DNA of 64,000 nt, from contig NZ_JACJUK010000002.1 in the NCBI RefSeq assembly GCF_014235875.1, positions 186,001 to 250,000 on the forward strand, read 5' to 3'. The notes below the pieces were generated by a model. It saw only the letters and a program-made list of their open reading frames with translations, had not been told where the DNA came from and did no database searches. Shown piece after piece: positions 24,419 through 33,028 of this stretch; the first letter of the stretch is position 1; every line of letters starts with the position of its first letter. Origin of the DNA: Croceivirga lutea. Its GTDB lineage: Bacteria > Bacteroidota > Bacteroidia > Flavobacteriales > Flavobacteriaceae. Position numbers and translations under genes: made by a program.

Positions 24419-25905
24419 CAATAGGTTTAACCATAGCATACATCATCATAGGAATATACAGCATTGCACTAATGCTTATATTCTTTTATAGCCTTGCGCA
24501 ATTAAATTTGCTGGTTAACTATTTAACGTACAAAAAACAAAATGAAGAGGCCCCTAAATACAATCTTCTAGACCCTCGTGAAATTCCATATGTTACTATT
24601 CAGCTCCCCGTATACAATGAAGAATATGTAATGGACCGCCTGTTAGACAACATTGCAAAAATTGAATACCCAAAAAGTAAATTAGAAATTCAAGTTTTAG
24701 ATGATTCAACTGATGACACGGTTATAAACACTGCAAAAAGAGTTGAAGAATTAAAAGAAACTGGATTAGATATAGAACACATTCGTAGAGAAAATAGAGT
24801 TGGTTTTAAAGCTGGTGCCTTAAAAGAAGGTTTAGCAATTGCCAAAGGTGATTTTGTCGCCATTTTTGATGCAGACTTTATGCCAGAATCAGATTGGTTA
24901 AAAAAGACTGTTCCTTATTTTAAAGACCCTGAAATTGGAGTGGTTCAAACCCGTTGGGGGCACATCAACAGAGATTATTCGACCTTAACTAGAATTCAAG
25001 CTTTTGCTTTAGATGCGCACTTTACGCTAGAGCAGGTAGGTAGAAATTCTAGAGGGCACTTTATAAACTTCAATGGTACGGCTGGTATCTGGAGAAAAGA
25101 TTGCATTTTAGACGCTGGTAATTGGGAAGGTGATACCCTAACTGAAGATTTAGATTTAAGTTACCGTGCGCAGCTTAAAAACTGGAAATTTAAATATCTA
25201 GAGGACGTAGAAACTCCTGCAGAATTACCTGTAGTAATGAGTGCAGCGCGTTCACAACAATTTCGTTGGAATAAGGGTGGCGCTGAAAACTTTAGAAAAA
25301 CAGTAATGACTGTAATTTCTGCTAAAAACTTAGATTTTAAAACTAAGTTTCATGGGGTTATGCACTTATTAAATAGTTCAATGTTTCTTTGTGTATTCTT
25401 GGTTTCGATTTTAAGTATTCCAATGCTGTACATCAAAAATACCTACGGACATTTGTCTTGGGTTTTTGAAGTAACTAGTTTCTTTATAGTATCTACAATC
25501 ATCTTATTCTTCTGTTACTGGTTCACATATCGTAGTATGCAAGGTGGTGGTTTTGACAAGTTTGTAGATTATATAAAACTATTTTTCACCTTCTTCTCTG
25601 TAGCTTTAGGCTTGTCTTTACATAACTCTATTGCCGTTTTAGAAGGGCATCTAGGTAAACGAAGTGAATTTGTTAGAACACCAAAATTTAATATCAACAA
25701 TCTTACTGATAGTTGGAAAGGAAACAAGTACTTAGCTAAAAAGTTATCTCCTAATATGATACTTGAATTTGCACTTATGTTATACTTCTTATTTGGAATG
25801 TACAGTGCAGTTCCCTTAAATGATTATGGTTTATTTCCATTTCACTTAATGCTATTCTTAGGTTTTGGATTTGTATTCTTTAAAAGTTTAGTAGCTAAAG
25901 CATAA
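24415..25905 (+). CDS. Processive GT2 glycosyltransferase (cellulose synthase-like)
   Basis: This 496-residue membrane enzyme has an N-terminal helix, a cytoplasmic GT2 domain and at least four C-terminal helices. Catalytic motifs are VLDDSTDDT, IFDADFMPE (DxD), the base motif TEDLDLSYRAQ and QQFRWNKGG (the Q-x-x-R-W of processive synthases). This arrangement matches CslA-like beta-mannan or glucomannan synthases and related bacterial proteins. With the preceding DPM1-like and following mannosyltransferase genes it suggests synthesis of an envelope polysaccharide or glycolipid. The linkage made cannot be told from sequence alone. Confidence 0.85.
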   Translation: MTIGLTIAYIIIGIYSIALMLIFFYSLAQLNLLVNYLTYKKQNEEAPKYNLLDPREIPYVTIQLPVYNEEYVMDRLLDNIAKIEYPKSKLEIQVLDDSTDDTVINTAKRVEELKETGLDIEHIRRENRVGFKAGALKEGLAIAKGDFVAIFDADFMPESDWLKKTVPYFKDPEIGVVQTRWGHINRDYSTLTRIQAFALDAHFTLEQVGRNSRGHFINFNGTAGIWRKDCILDAGNWEGDTLTEDLDLSYRAQLKNWKFKYLEDVETPAELPVVMSAARSQQFRWNKGGAENFRKTVMTVISAKNLDFKTKFHGVMHLLNSSMFLCVFLVSILSIPMLYIKNTYGHLSWVFEVTSFFIVSTIILFFCYWFTYRSMQGGGFDKFVDYIKLFFTFFSVALGLSLHNSIAVLEGHLGKRSEFVRTPKFNINNLTDSWKGNKYLAKKLSPNMILEFALMLYFLFGMYSAVPLNDYGLFPFHLMLFLGFGFVFFKSLVAKA

Positions 25906-25907
25906 CA

Positions 25908-27275
25908 ATGCTTTCTATTTTAAAACAGCATAAACTCCCCTTACTTTTAGTATGTGGGAGTATTTTATTTTACACTGTTTTTGCGTATGATTTTGATAGA
26001 GAAGACTTTATTAAGCTTATAACACTATACGCTGCACTCTTTTTTTTACACCTTAAACTTATTCAATTTCAACAGTGGAATTTTAGTTTTCTATTTGCAA
26101 CAGGAATCCTGTTTAGACTTGTTTTTATTGTAGCTCTTCCAAGCTTATCTCAAGATTTCTATCGGTTCATTTGGGATGGTGAACTAATTACTCAAGGGAT
26201 TAATCCGTATGCATATACCCCTAATCAAATTGTAATTGAAAGCGTACACCTAGGTCAAAACATAGCTATACCAAATCAGGCAGAACTGTACCAAGGAATG
26301 GGTGAACTAAGTGCAAAACATTATAGCAACTACCCTCCTATAAATCAACTTTTATTTGCCATGAGTACTTTCTTAGGGTTTGGTTCAATTTTAGGTAGTG
26401 TTATTTGGATGCGCTTGTTTATAATTATTGCAGATGTAGGCACTGTTCTAATTGGGAGAAAACTATTGAAGGAATTAGAAAAAAAGGAATACCTAATTTT
26501 CTTTTACTTTTTAAACCCACTTGTAATCTTGGAACTAACCGGAAATTTACATTTTGAAGGTATTATGTTTTTCTTATTTATTACAGGATTTTATCTTATC
26601 ACCAAGAACAAGCTACTTTCGGCAGCTCCTATTTACGCGGCTTCCATATTTTTAAAATTAGTTCCATTACTCTTTCTACCTATCTTCTTTAAATATTTAA
26701 AATTTAAAAAAAGTATTCTATTTTACACCATGGTAGTTGGTTGCTGCGCACTGTATTTACTACCGTTTATAAACGAGAATTTGCTTGATAATTACCAAAA
26801 AACCATCGATTTATGGTTTTCAAATTTTGAATTTAATGCAAGTATCTATAACCTCGTAAAGTATGTTTTCGTTACTTTTTTCGAAGCTAAACCTTGGGAG
26901 CTCATCATTACTTATGGCTCTTTAGTCAAAGTAATCTCGGTATTCATAATTCTGTCTCTAGCGTTTATCCCAAAAAACAACTCTCCAAAACAAGTATTAA
27001 CTTCTATTTTAATTGTTTTAACTGCGTACTACTTTTTATCTGCAACCGTTCATCCTTGGTATATAGTTTTTTTGGTGGGCTTAGCTGTTTTTTCAGATTT
27101 TAAATATCCTATTGTCTGGTCTGCAGCTGTAATCCTAAGTTATTTTACGTATTCTCAACCTAACTTTGAAGAAAATCTTTTTCTTATTTCTTTAGAATAT
27201 ATATTGGTTTTTGGGGTTTTGTTTTTCGAAGTTTTTAAAAATCATAACATTATTAATAGTATTCGTAAAAAGTAA
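25908..27275 (+). CDS. GT-C-type polytopic mannosyltransferase
   Basis: This 455-residue protein has about ten to twelve membrane helices. The first large loop has SQDFYRFIWDGELITQGINP, the pattern seen in GT87/DUF2029 and MptA/B-like mannosyltransferases, which use polyprenyl-phosphate-mannose. The loop SAKHYSNYPPINQLLFA is also typical. It is the last gene of the plus-strand redox/glycosyltransferase operon, two bases after the processive transferase gene. The arginine leader promoter begins shortly after its stop. Confidence 0.8.
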   Translation: MLSILKQHKLPLLLVCGSILFYTVFAYDFDREDFIKLITLYAALFFLHLKLIQFQQWNFSFLFATGILFRLVFIVALPSLSQDFYRFIWDGELITQGINPYAYTPNQIVIESVHLGQNIAIPNQAELYQGMGELSAKHYSNYPPINQLLFAMSTFLGFGSILGSVIWMRLFIIIADVGTVLIGRKLLKELEKKEYLIFFYFLNPLVILELTGNLHFEGIMFFLFITGFYLITKNKLLSAAPIYAASIFLKLVPLLFLPIFFKYLKFKKSILFYTMVVGCCALYLLPFINENLLDNYQKTIDLWFSNFEFNASIYNLVKYVFVTFFEAKPWELIITYGSLVKVISVFIILSLAFIPKNNSPKQVLTSILIVLTAYYFLSATVHPWYIVFLVGLAVFSDFKYPIVWSAAVILSYFTYSQPNFEENLFLISLEYILVFGVLFFEVFKNHNIINSIRKK

Positions 27276-27285
27276 TCACAAAATG

Positions 27286-27314
27286 TTGAGCATCTAAGTT
27301 TTTTTATACTTTTA
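27286..27314 (+). promoter_or_regulatory. Promoter of the arginine operon leader
   Basis: TTG at 27286-27288, an 18-base spacer and TACTTTTA at 27307-27314 fit the Bacteroidota consensus with one mismatch in the last position. The leader-peptide ATG is at 27322, so the 5' UTR would be only a few bases. Confidence 0.6.
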
Positions 27315-27321
27315 CCTCATA

Positions 27322-27411
27322 ATGAAAGAACAGAGACACATAGCTATAACTAAAAACGCGAGTATTCCATCTCCCGTTCGTCCGTTCTTTGTGCGCCGCC
27401 GTCGCCCGTAA
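27322..27411 (+). CDS. Arginine-rich leader peptide of the arg operon
   Basis: This is a 29-codon frame with an ATG at 27322 and a TAA at 27409-27411. It starts MKEQRHIAITKN and ends VRPFFVRRRRP. Six of 29 codons are Arg, four of them consecutive (CGC CGC CGT CGC, 27394-27405) directly before Pro-stop. This is the form of a ribosome-stalling attenuation peptide that senses charged tRNA-Arg. It lies alone between the operon promoter and the first arginine biosynthetic gene. The downstream RNA can fold into mutually exclusive hairpins. The codon run and position are seen directly; the regulatory role is inferred. Confidence 0.75.
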   Translation: MKEQRHIAITKNASIPSPVRPFFVRRRRP

Positions 27412-27455
27412 GGGTGCCAATATACTATTGGGATTAGGTGTGTCCATTCCCGCTT
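27403..27455 (+). promoter_or_regulatory. Attenuator hairpins of the arg operon
   Basis: Three stems overlap. Stem 1 is CGCCC-GTAA-GGGTG (27403-27416), which covers the last Arg codon and the stop. Stem 2 is CCAATA-TAC-TATTGG (27417-27431). Stem 3 is GGGA...TCCC with inner GG/CC pairs (27430-27451), followed by GCTTTT. Stems 2 and 3 share 27430-27431 and cannot form together. A ribosome stalled on the Arg codons would block stem 1 and leave stem 2 free to prevent stem 3, the terminator-like one. The T run after stem 3 is short (four), which is the weak point. No other signal is seen up to 27501. Confidence 0.5.
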
Positions 27456-27501
27456 TTCGTAAAAATCTAAATTCATTTTTAATTTAATTTATTCATCAAC
27501 G

Positions 27502-28122
27502 ATGAAAATTGTTGTTGCTAACGCATCGCATTTAAAATATGCACAAATCATAAGCGAGACTATTACAGACTCTGCAAAAGTTCGTGGTACCGGTATTGCC
27601 AAACGTACCCCAGAATATATTGCGCAGCGTCTACGAAATGGTAATGCTATCATCGCTTTAGATGACGATAAATTTGCAGGATTTTGTTACATCGAAGTTT
27701 GGGGCAATAAAAATTTTGTTGCAAACTCAGGTCTAATTGTACATCCTGATTATAGAGGCGAAGGTCTAGCCAGCAAAATAAAACAGCGCATTTTTGAATT
27801 ATCCCGAGAAAAATTTCCGGATGCCAAAATCTTTGGCATTACTACAGGACTTCCGGTAATGAAAATGAATTATGCTTTAGGTTACAAACCTGTAACATTT
27901 TCAGAACTCACTGATGACCCAGATTTTTGGAAAGGCTGTCAAACTTGTAAAAACTTTGACATTCTTACCAGAACAGAACAAAAAATGTGCCTCTGTACTG
28001 GAATGTTATATGACCCAAAAGAAAAAAATAACCATCCAAAAGCTGAAAAAATAAATTCTAAAACTTTTCAGCGATTAAGAAGTATTAAAGAAAGCTTACT
28101 TATAAAAAAGAAAGAAAAATGA
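27502..28122 (+). CDS. GNAT acetyltransferase, probable acylglutamate synthase
   Basis: This is a 206-residue GNAT-fold protein. The acyl-CoA motif is GLIVHPDYRGEGLASKIKQR (77-96), preceded by AIIALDDDKFAGFCYIEVWG and followed by GITTGLPVMKMNYALGYKPV. As first gene of an arginine operon with no argA or argJ, it is the best candidate for making N-acetyl- or N-succinyl-glutamate. The C-terminal part carries CQTC (146-149) and CLC (163-165), a possible metal site unusual for GNAT enzymes. It overlaps argG by four bases. The catalytic role is inferred from position. Confidence 0.75.
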   Translation: MKIVVANASHLKYAQIISETITDSAKVRGTGIAKRTPEYIAQRLRNGNAIIALDDDKFAGFCYIEVWGNKNFVANSGLIVHPDYRGEGLASKIKQRIFELSREKFPDAKIFGITTGLPVMKMNYALGYKPVTFSELTDDPDFWKGCQTCKNFDILTRTEQKMCLCTGMLYDPKEKNNHPKAEKINSKTFQRLRSIKESLLIKKKEK

Positions 28123-29300
28123 AAAAATTAGTATTGGCTTATAGTGGCGGACTAGATACATCCTATTGCGCCATGAACTTATCTAAAGAGCATGGTTTTC
28201 AAGTACACGCGGTAAGCGTTAACACAGGTGGTTTTACACCAGAAGAAATTAAAACCATAGAAGAAAAAGCATTGGCTTTAGGGGCTAGCACCTATACTTC
28301 TATAGATGCCGTACAGAATTTTTATGATAAAGTGGTTAAATACCTCATTTTTGGCAATGTACTTAGAAACAACACCTATCCCCTTTCGGTAAGTGCAGAA
28401 CGTATTGTACAAGCGGTAGAGATTGTAGAACATGCCAAAAAAATTGGGGCCAAATATATTGCTCACGGTAGTACCGGAGCGGGTAACGACCAAGTACGTT
28501 TTGATATGATTTTTCAAACGCTTGCTCCTGAAATTGAAATTATAACTCCTATTAGGGATAACAAACTCGCAAGAGAAGAAGAGATTGCTTATTTACAAGC
28601 CAATGGCGTGGATTATTCTTGGGAAAAAGCTAAATATTCTATCAACAGGGGACTTTGGGGTACATCTGTAGGTGGTGAGGAAACCTTGACCAGTGAAAAA
28701 CCCTTGCCAGACAGTGCTTACCCTAGTCAACTACAAGAAAAAGAACCTACCCAAGTAAGCCTTTCTTTTGAAAAAGGCGAATTGGTAGCGATTAATGGCG
28801 AAAAAGATACGCCCGTAGCCAATATTGAAAAATTAGAAGCTATTGCCAACAAATATGCCATAGGTAGAGACATTCACGTGGGTGATACCATAATAGGAAT
28901 TAAAGGTAGGGTTGGATTTGAAGCGGCCGCACCATTAATTATCTTAAAAGCCCACCATTTGCTAGAGAAGCACACCTTGAGTAAGTGGCAGCAATTTCAA
29001 AAAGAACAACTGGGTAACTTCTATGGTATGTTGTTGCATGAAGGCAACTACCTAGACGAAGTGATGCGCAACATAGAAGCCTTTTTAACCGATACACAGA
29101 AGAACGTCACGGGCGAAGTATTTGTTAGCTTGTACCCTTTCCAATTTAGATTAGACGGAATTAAATCACCAAACGATTTAATGAATGCCTCTTTTGGTAG
29201 CTATGGCGAAATGAACAAAGGTTGGACTGCAGATGACGCCAAAGGCTTTATTAAAATCTTATCCAATCCGGGTAAAATCTCTAATCACGTAAACGGCTAA
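28119..29300 (+). CDS. argG: Argininosuccinate synthase
   Basis: ArgG joins citrulline and aspartate with ATP. The 393-residue protein has the N-terminal ATP-pyrophosphatase loop YSGGLDTSYC (9-18), HGSTGAGNDQVRFD (about 116-129) for citrulline/Asp binding, IRDNKLAREEEIAY and YSINRGLWGTSVGGEE. The length is as usual. It is coupled to the GNAT gene by a four-base overlap and followed by argC after two bases. Confidence 0.97.
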   Translation: MKKLVLAYSGGLDTSYCAMNLSKEHGFQVHAVSVNTGGFTPEEIKTIEEKALALGASTYTSIDAVQNFYDKVVKYLIFGNVLRNNTYPLSVSAERIVQAVEIVEHAKKIGAKYIAHGSTGAGNDQVRFDMIFQTLAPEIEIITPIRDNKLAREEEIAYLQANGVDYSWEKAKYSINRGLWGTSVGGEETLTSEKPLPDSAYPSQLQEKEPTQVSLSFEKGELVAINGEKDTPVANIEKLEAIANKYAIGRDIHVGDTIIGIKGRVGFEAAAPLIILKAHHLLEKHTLSKWQQFQKEQLGNFYGMLLHEGNYLDEVMRNIEAFLTDTQKNVTGEVFVSLYPFQFRLDGIKSPNDLMNASFGSYGEMNKGWTADDAKGFIKILSNPGKISNHVNG

Positions 29301-29302
29301 AT

Positions 29303-30277
29303 ATGGCTAAAATTGGAATAATCGGAGGTTCTGGCTATACAGGAGGCGAGTTGATTCGTCTGCTGCTAAACCATAGCGATATCACTATAGATTTTGTATA
29401 CAGCACTACCAGAGCTGGCAAAAAAATTAGTAGTGCCCATGCCGATTTAATTGGCGCTACCAACCTTACTTTTACTGGGGAAGTTAACACCCATGTAGAT
29501 GTTGTTTTCTTGTGCTTAGGGCATGGAAATTCTAGTAACTTTTTAAAGGAACATAAATTTTCTGAAGAAACACTTTTAATCGACTTGAGTAATGATTTTA
29601 GGCTTCAAGCAGATGCTACATTTCAAGGTAGAACTTATGTTTACGGCTTACCTGAACTGAACAAAGAAGCGATTAAAAAAACAGATGCACTGGCTAATCC
29701 AGGTTGTTTTGCTACCGCTATACAATTAGGGTTATTGCCCTTAGCAAAAGCCGGAATGCTTCAAGATGATATTCATGTAAATGCGGTAACGGGCAGTACG
29801 GGGGCTGGTGTAAAACCAGGGGAAACTACCCATTTTAGCTGGCGAAACAACAATGTGAGTTGGTACAAACCCTTTACACATCAACATTTAGGGGAAATTG
29901 GCGAAAGCTTAAATTCTTTTAGCAACCCTACAGGTAAAATTTATTTCTTACCCAATAGAGGTAATTTTACTAGAGGGATATTGGCTACCACCTATACCAA
30001 ATTCAATGGTAGTGTTGAAGAAGCAAAAAGTCTGTTTACAGATTTCTACAAGGAGGCCAAATTTACCCAAGTGGTAGATGACCCCATTCATTTAAAACAA
30101 GTGGTGAATACCAATAATTGCCATATTCACTTGCACAAACATGATGACATTTTGCTGATAACCTCTGCCATAGACAACCTTTTAAAAGGTGCTTCTGGAC
30201 AAGCCGTACAAAACATGAATTTGATGCTAGGTTTTAAAGAAACCAAAGGATTAAAATTAAAGGCAGGCGTATTTTAA
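29303..30277 (+). CDS. argC: N-acyl-gamma-glutamyl-phosphate reductase
   Basis: ArgC reduces N-acyl-glutamyl phosphate to the semialdehyde with NADPH. The 324-residue protein has the N-terminal dinucleotide fold IIGGSGYTGGELIRLL (5-20) and the active-site Cys in LANPGCFATAIQLGLLPL. TGSTGAGVKPGE and the HQHLGEIGESL His motif follow. It sits in operon order between argG and proC. Confidence 0.96.
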   Translation: MAKIGIIGGSGYTGGELIRLLLNHSDITIDFVYSTTRAGKKISSAHADLIGATNLTFTGEVNTHVDVVFLCLGHGNSSNFLKEHKFSEETLLIDLSNDFRLQADATFQGRTYVYGLPELNKEAIKKTDALANPGCFATAIQLGLLPLAKAGMLQDDIHVNAVTGSTGAGVKPGETTHFSWRNNNVSWYKPFTHQHLGEIGESLNSFSNPTGKIYFLPNRGNFTRGILATTYTKFNGSVEEAKSLFTDFYKEAKFTQVVDDPIHLKQVVNTNNCHIHLHKHDDILLITSAIDNLLKGASGQAVQNMNLMLGFKETKGLKLKAGVF

Positions 30278-30300
30278 AAACCAAACCGTAAAACTTTACC

Positions 30301-31095
30301 ATGAAAATAGCAATTATAGGAACCGGGAACTTAGGCCAATCTATTGCCAATGGCATTCTAAATTCTAATGGTGCAACCAGTATGTACCTTACCAAACGTA
30401 ATCCTGATAAATTAAAGCATTTTGAAGATTACGGTAATGTAACCGTTACGGCTAGCAACGAAGAGGCGGTCACTAATTCAGATATTTTAATTTTTGCCGT
30501 GCAACCAGGTCATTTTGAAGCTATTTTGTATGATATTAAAGACCAACTCACTGAAAAACATGTGGTAATTAGTGTTATAACGGGTTTTTCAATTTCTAGA
30601 ATTGAGTCTATCATTGGTGCAGACAAATACATATTACGTTGTATGCCCAACACCGCTATTTCCGTAGGCAAATCCATGACCTGTATTTGTAGTAATGGGG
30701 TTGGTAAAAAACGAGTGGACTTGGCCAAAGCTATTTTTAATAGAATGGGACATACCTTGGAAATTCCAGAAGAGCAAATGCAAGCGGCAACCGTGATTTG
30801 TGCCAGTGGTATTGCCTTTTGGATGCGTTTAATACGTGCAACCACACAAGGTGCCATACAATTGGGATTCGAATCTAAGGAAGCGCAAGAATTAGCAATG
30901 CATACCTGTAACGGCGCAGCAGCTTTATTAATTGAAACCGGCAACCATCCAGAGCAAGAAATAGACCGTGTAACCACACCAAAAGGTTGTACTATTGAAG
31001 GTTTGAATGAAATGGAACACCAAGGATTGAGCTCTTCCCTAATCCAAGGTATTGTAAGCTCATACAAGAAAATTAGTGACATAAAAAACACCTAG
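30301..31095 (+). CDS. proC: Pyrroline-5-carboxylate reductase
   Basis: ProC makes proline from pyrroline-5-carboxylate. This 264-residue protein has the N-terminal Rossmann motif IIGTGNLGQSIANGIL (4-19), VQPGHFEAIL, LRCMPNTAISVGKSM and the C-terminal family signature VTTPKGCTIEGLNEMEHQG. It lies inside the arginine operon, so proline and arginine synthesis are expressed together. It is followed by a 40-base gap before argD. Confidence 0.94.
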   Translation: MKIAIIGTGNLGQSIANGILNSNGATSMYLTKRNPDKLKHFEDYGNVTVTASNEEAVTNSDILIFAVQPGHFEAILYDIKDQLTEKHVVISVITGFSISRIESIIGADKYILRCMPNTAISVGKSMTCICSNGVGKKRVDLAKAIFNRMGHTLEIPEEQMQAATVICASGIAFWMRLIRATTQGAIQLGFESKEAQELAMHTCNGAAALLIETGNHPEQEIDRVTTPKGCTIEGLNEMEHQGLSSSLIQGIVSSYKKISDIKNT

Positions 31096-31135
31096 ACTTA
31101 GGTTATATAGCCTAATAACTAGAAAAAACAACAGC

Positions 31136-32260
31136 ATGAAATTATTTGATGTTTACCCTTTATATGATGTTACCCCTGTAAGCGCAAAAGGCATTGAGGT
31201 AATTGATGATAAGGGTCAAAAATACTATGATTTCTACGGCGGGCATGCCGTGATTTCCATAGGGCATTCCCACCCACATTATGTTAATATGCTTACCGAC
31301 CAATTGCAACAAATTGGTTTTTATAGCAACTCTATAAAAAATCCATTGCAAGAGGCGTTGGCAGAGAAACTAGGCCAACTCTCTGGCTGTGAAGATTACA
31401 ACTTATTCTTATGTAATTCTGGAGCAGAAGCCAATGAGAATGCTTTAAAAATGGCATCGTTCCATACCGGGAAATCCAAGGTCTTGGCATTTAAAAAAGC
31501 CTTTCATGGGCGTACCTCAGCTGCAGTGGCTACAACGGATAATCCAAAAATAAACGCACCTATAAATCAACAGCAAAAAGTAACTTTTATTGATTTTAAC
31601 GATGTCGAAAACTTAAAAGCAGAACTAGCTTCAGGAGACTATTGCGCGGTTATTTTAGAAGCCATACAAGGGGTTGGTGGTTTGGATGAACCCACAACCG
31701 AATTTTACCAGCTTATTCAAACCGAATGCAAAAACCACGGTGTAGTACTTATTGCAGACGAAGTACAGGCCGGTTTTGGTAGAAGTGGTAAATTCTTTGG
31801 ATTTCAACACCATAATATTAAACCAGATATTATCTCAATTGCCAAAGGTATGGGTAATGGGTTTCCCGTAGGTGGTATCTTAATTCATGAAGATATTAAG
31901 GCTTCTTATGGGTTGTTGGGCACTACTTTTGGTGGTAACCACCTTGCTTGTGCCGCTACCCTGGCGGTTTTAGAAGTTATAGAAAAAGAAGACCTGTTAA
32001 CCAATGCGCAAGCCATGGGTGCCTACTTCACAGCAGAGGCAGCCAAAATTCCGCAAGTAAAAAAGGTAAAAGGGAGAGGGTTAATGTTGGGGCTCGAGTT
32101 TGATTTTGAGGTAGCAGAACTTCGCAAAAAACTCATTTTTAATCAGCATGTATTTACGGGCGGCGCAGCCAATAAACAGGTACTTCGGTTCTTGCCAGCG
32201 TTAACTATTGGCAAAGCAGAAATCGATTTGTTCTTTAACGCTCTAAAAGCGGAATTGTAG
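31136..32260 (+). CDS. argD: N-acylornithine aminotransferase
   Basis: This 374-residue class III PLP aminotransferase has LCNSGAEANENALKMA (about 93-108), KAFHGRTSAAVATTDN, LIADEVQAGFGRSGKFFGFQ (about 204) and SIAKGMGNGFPVGG with the PLP-binding Lys. It converts the N-acyl-glutamate semialdehyde to N-acylornithine. ProB follows after one base. ArgD and succinyl-ornithine transaminases are close relatives, so the acyl group is not resolved by this gene. Confidence 0.93.
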   Translation: MKLFDVYPLYDVTPVSAKGIEVIDDKGQKYYDFYGGHAVISIGHSHPHYVNMLTDQLQQIGFYSNSIKNPLQEALAEKLGQLSGCEDYNLFLCNSGAEANENALKMASFHTGKSKVLAFKKAFHGRTSAAVATTDNPKINAPINQQQKVTFIDFNDVENLKAELASGDYCAVILEAIQGVGGLDEPTTEFYQLIQTECKNHGVVLIADEVQAGFGRSGKFFGFQHHNIKPDIISIAKGMGNGFPVGGILIHEDIKASYGLLGTTFGGNHLACAATLAVLEVIEKEDLLTNAQAMGAYFTAEAAKIPQVKKVKGRGLMLGLEFDFEVAELRKKLIFNQHVFTGGAANKQVLRFLPALTIGKAEIDLFFNALKAEL

Positions 32261-32261
32261 C

Positions 32262-33026
32262 ATGAAAAAGCGCGTTCTCATCAAAATTGGTTCTAACACA
32301 CTGACCAAAGAAACAGACCAGATATCCCGTGGTAAAATAGAGGATATCGGCAGGCAATTGGCGGTATTAAAAGACCAATACGAATTTATCTTGGTCTGCT
32401 CTGGGGCCATTGCAACAGCAAAGCAATTTGTACAATTAGAACACACCGGTAAAGACATTAATGTTAAGCAAGCCTTGGCAGCTATTGGTCAACCCCGTTT
32501 AATGCATATTTTTCAAGAGAATTTTAGAGAACTGGGCTTATTTACATCGCAATGCTTGTTTTCGTATTCGGATTTACGGGATGACGAATCGCGCCAGAAC
32601 ATAAAAAACACCATTGATGTGCTACTACAAAATAACGTAGTACCCATCATTAATGAAAACGACACTGTAGCCACAGAAGAGATTAAATTTGGCGATAATG
32701 ATAAGCTGGCGGCCTACACCGCAGCCTTTTTAGAAGCAGATTTACTTATAATCGCTACCAATACCAATGGCGTATATAGCAAAGCATCTATGGAAAATGG
32801 AACACCAGAAACCATTTTAGAAGTGCATGATTTGCAAGCCATGCAAAAGGAAATTAGCACAGCAAAATCGTCTCACGGAACAGGTGGCATGCAATCAAAA
32901 ATAGAAGCTTCGGCAATAGCACAAAAAGCACATATAGAAACTTGGATAGTGAACGGCTTATTGGATAATTTTATCCTAGATAGTTTTAATGCCAAACAGC
33001 CTTTCACCAAAATAATAGCAACATAA
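32262..33026 (+). CDS. proB: Glutamate 5-kinase (no PUA domain)
   Basis: ProB phosphorylates glutamate at the start of proline synthesis. The 254-residue protein has the amino-acid kinase fold with RVLIKIGSNTLTKE (3-16), VCSGAIATAKQF, VPIINENDTVATEEIKFGDN and GTGGMQSKIEAS. The C-terminal PUA domain found in E. coli ProB (367 residues) is missing, as in several Bacteroidota. ProA, its usual partner, does not follow; argF' begins two bases after the stop. Confidence 0.94.
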   Translation: MKKRVLIKIGSNTLTKETDQISRGKIEDIGRQLAVLKDQYEFILVCSGAIATAKQFVQLEHTGKDINVKQALAAIGQPRLMHIFQENFRELGLFTSQCLFSYSDLRDDESRQNIKNTIDVLLQNNVVPIINENDTVATEEIKFGDNDKLAAYTAAFLEADLLIIATNTNGVYSKASMENGTPETILEVHDLQAMQKEISTAKSSHGTGGMQSKIEASAIAQKAHIETWIVNGLLDNFILDSFNAKQPFTKIIAT

Positions 33027-33028
33027 CA

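Noticed and set aside
30510-31091. Minus-strand frame of 193 codons opposite proC
   Set aside because: It is fully inside proC; the protein is a low-complexity shadow with no domain pattern.
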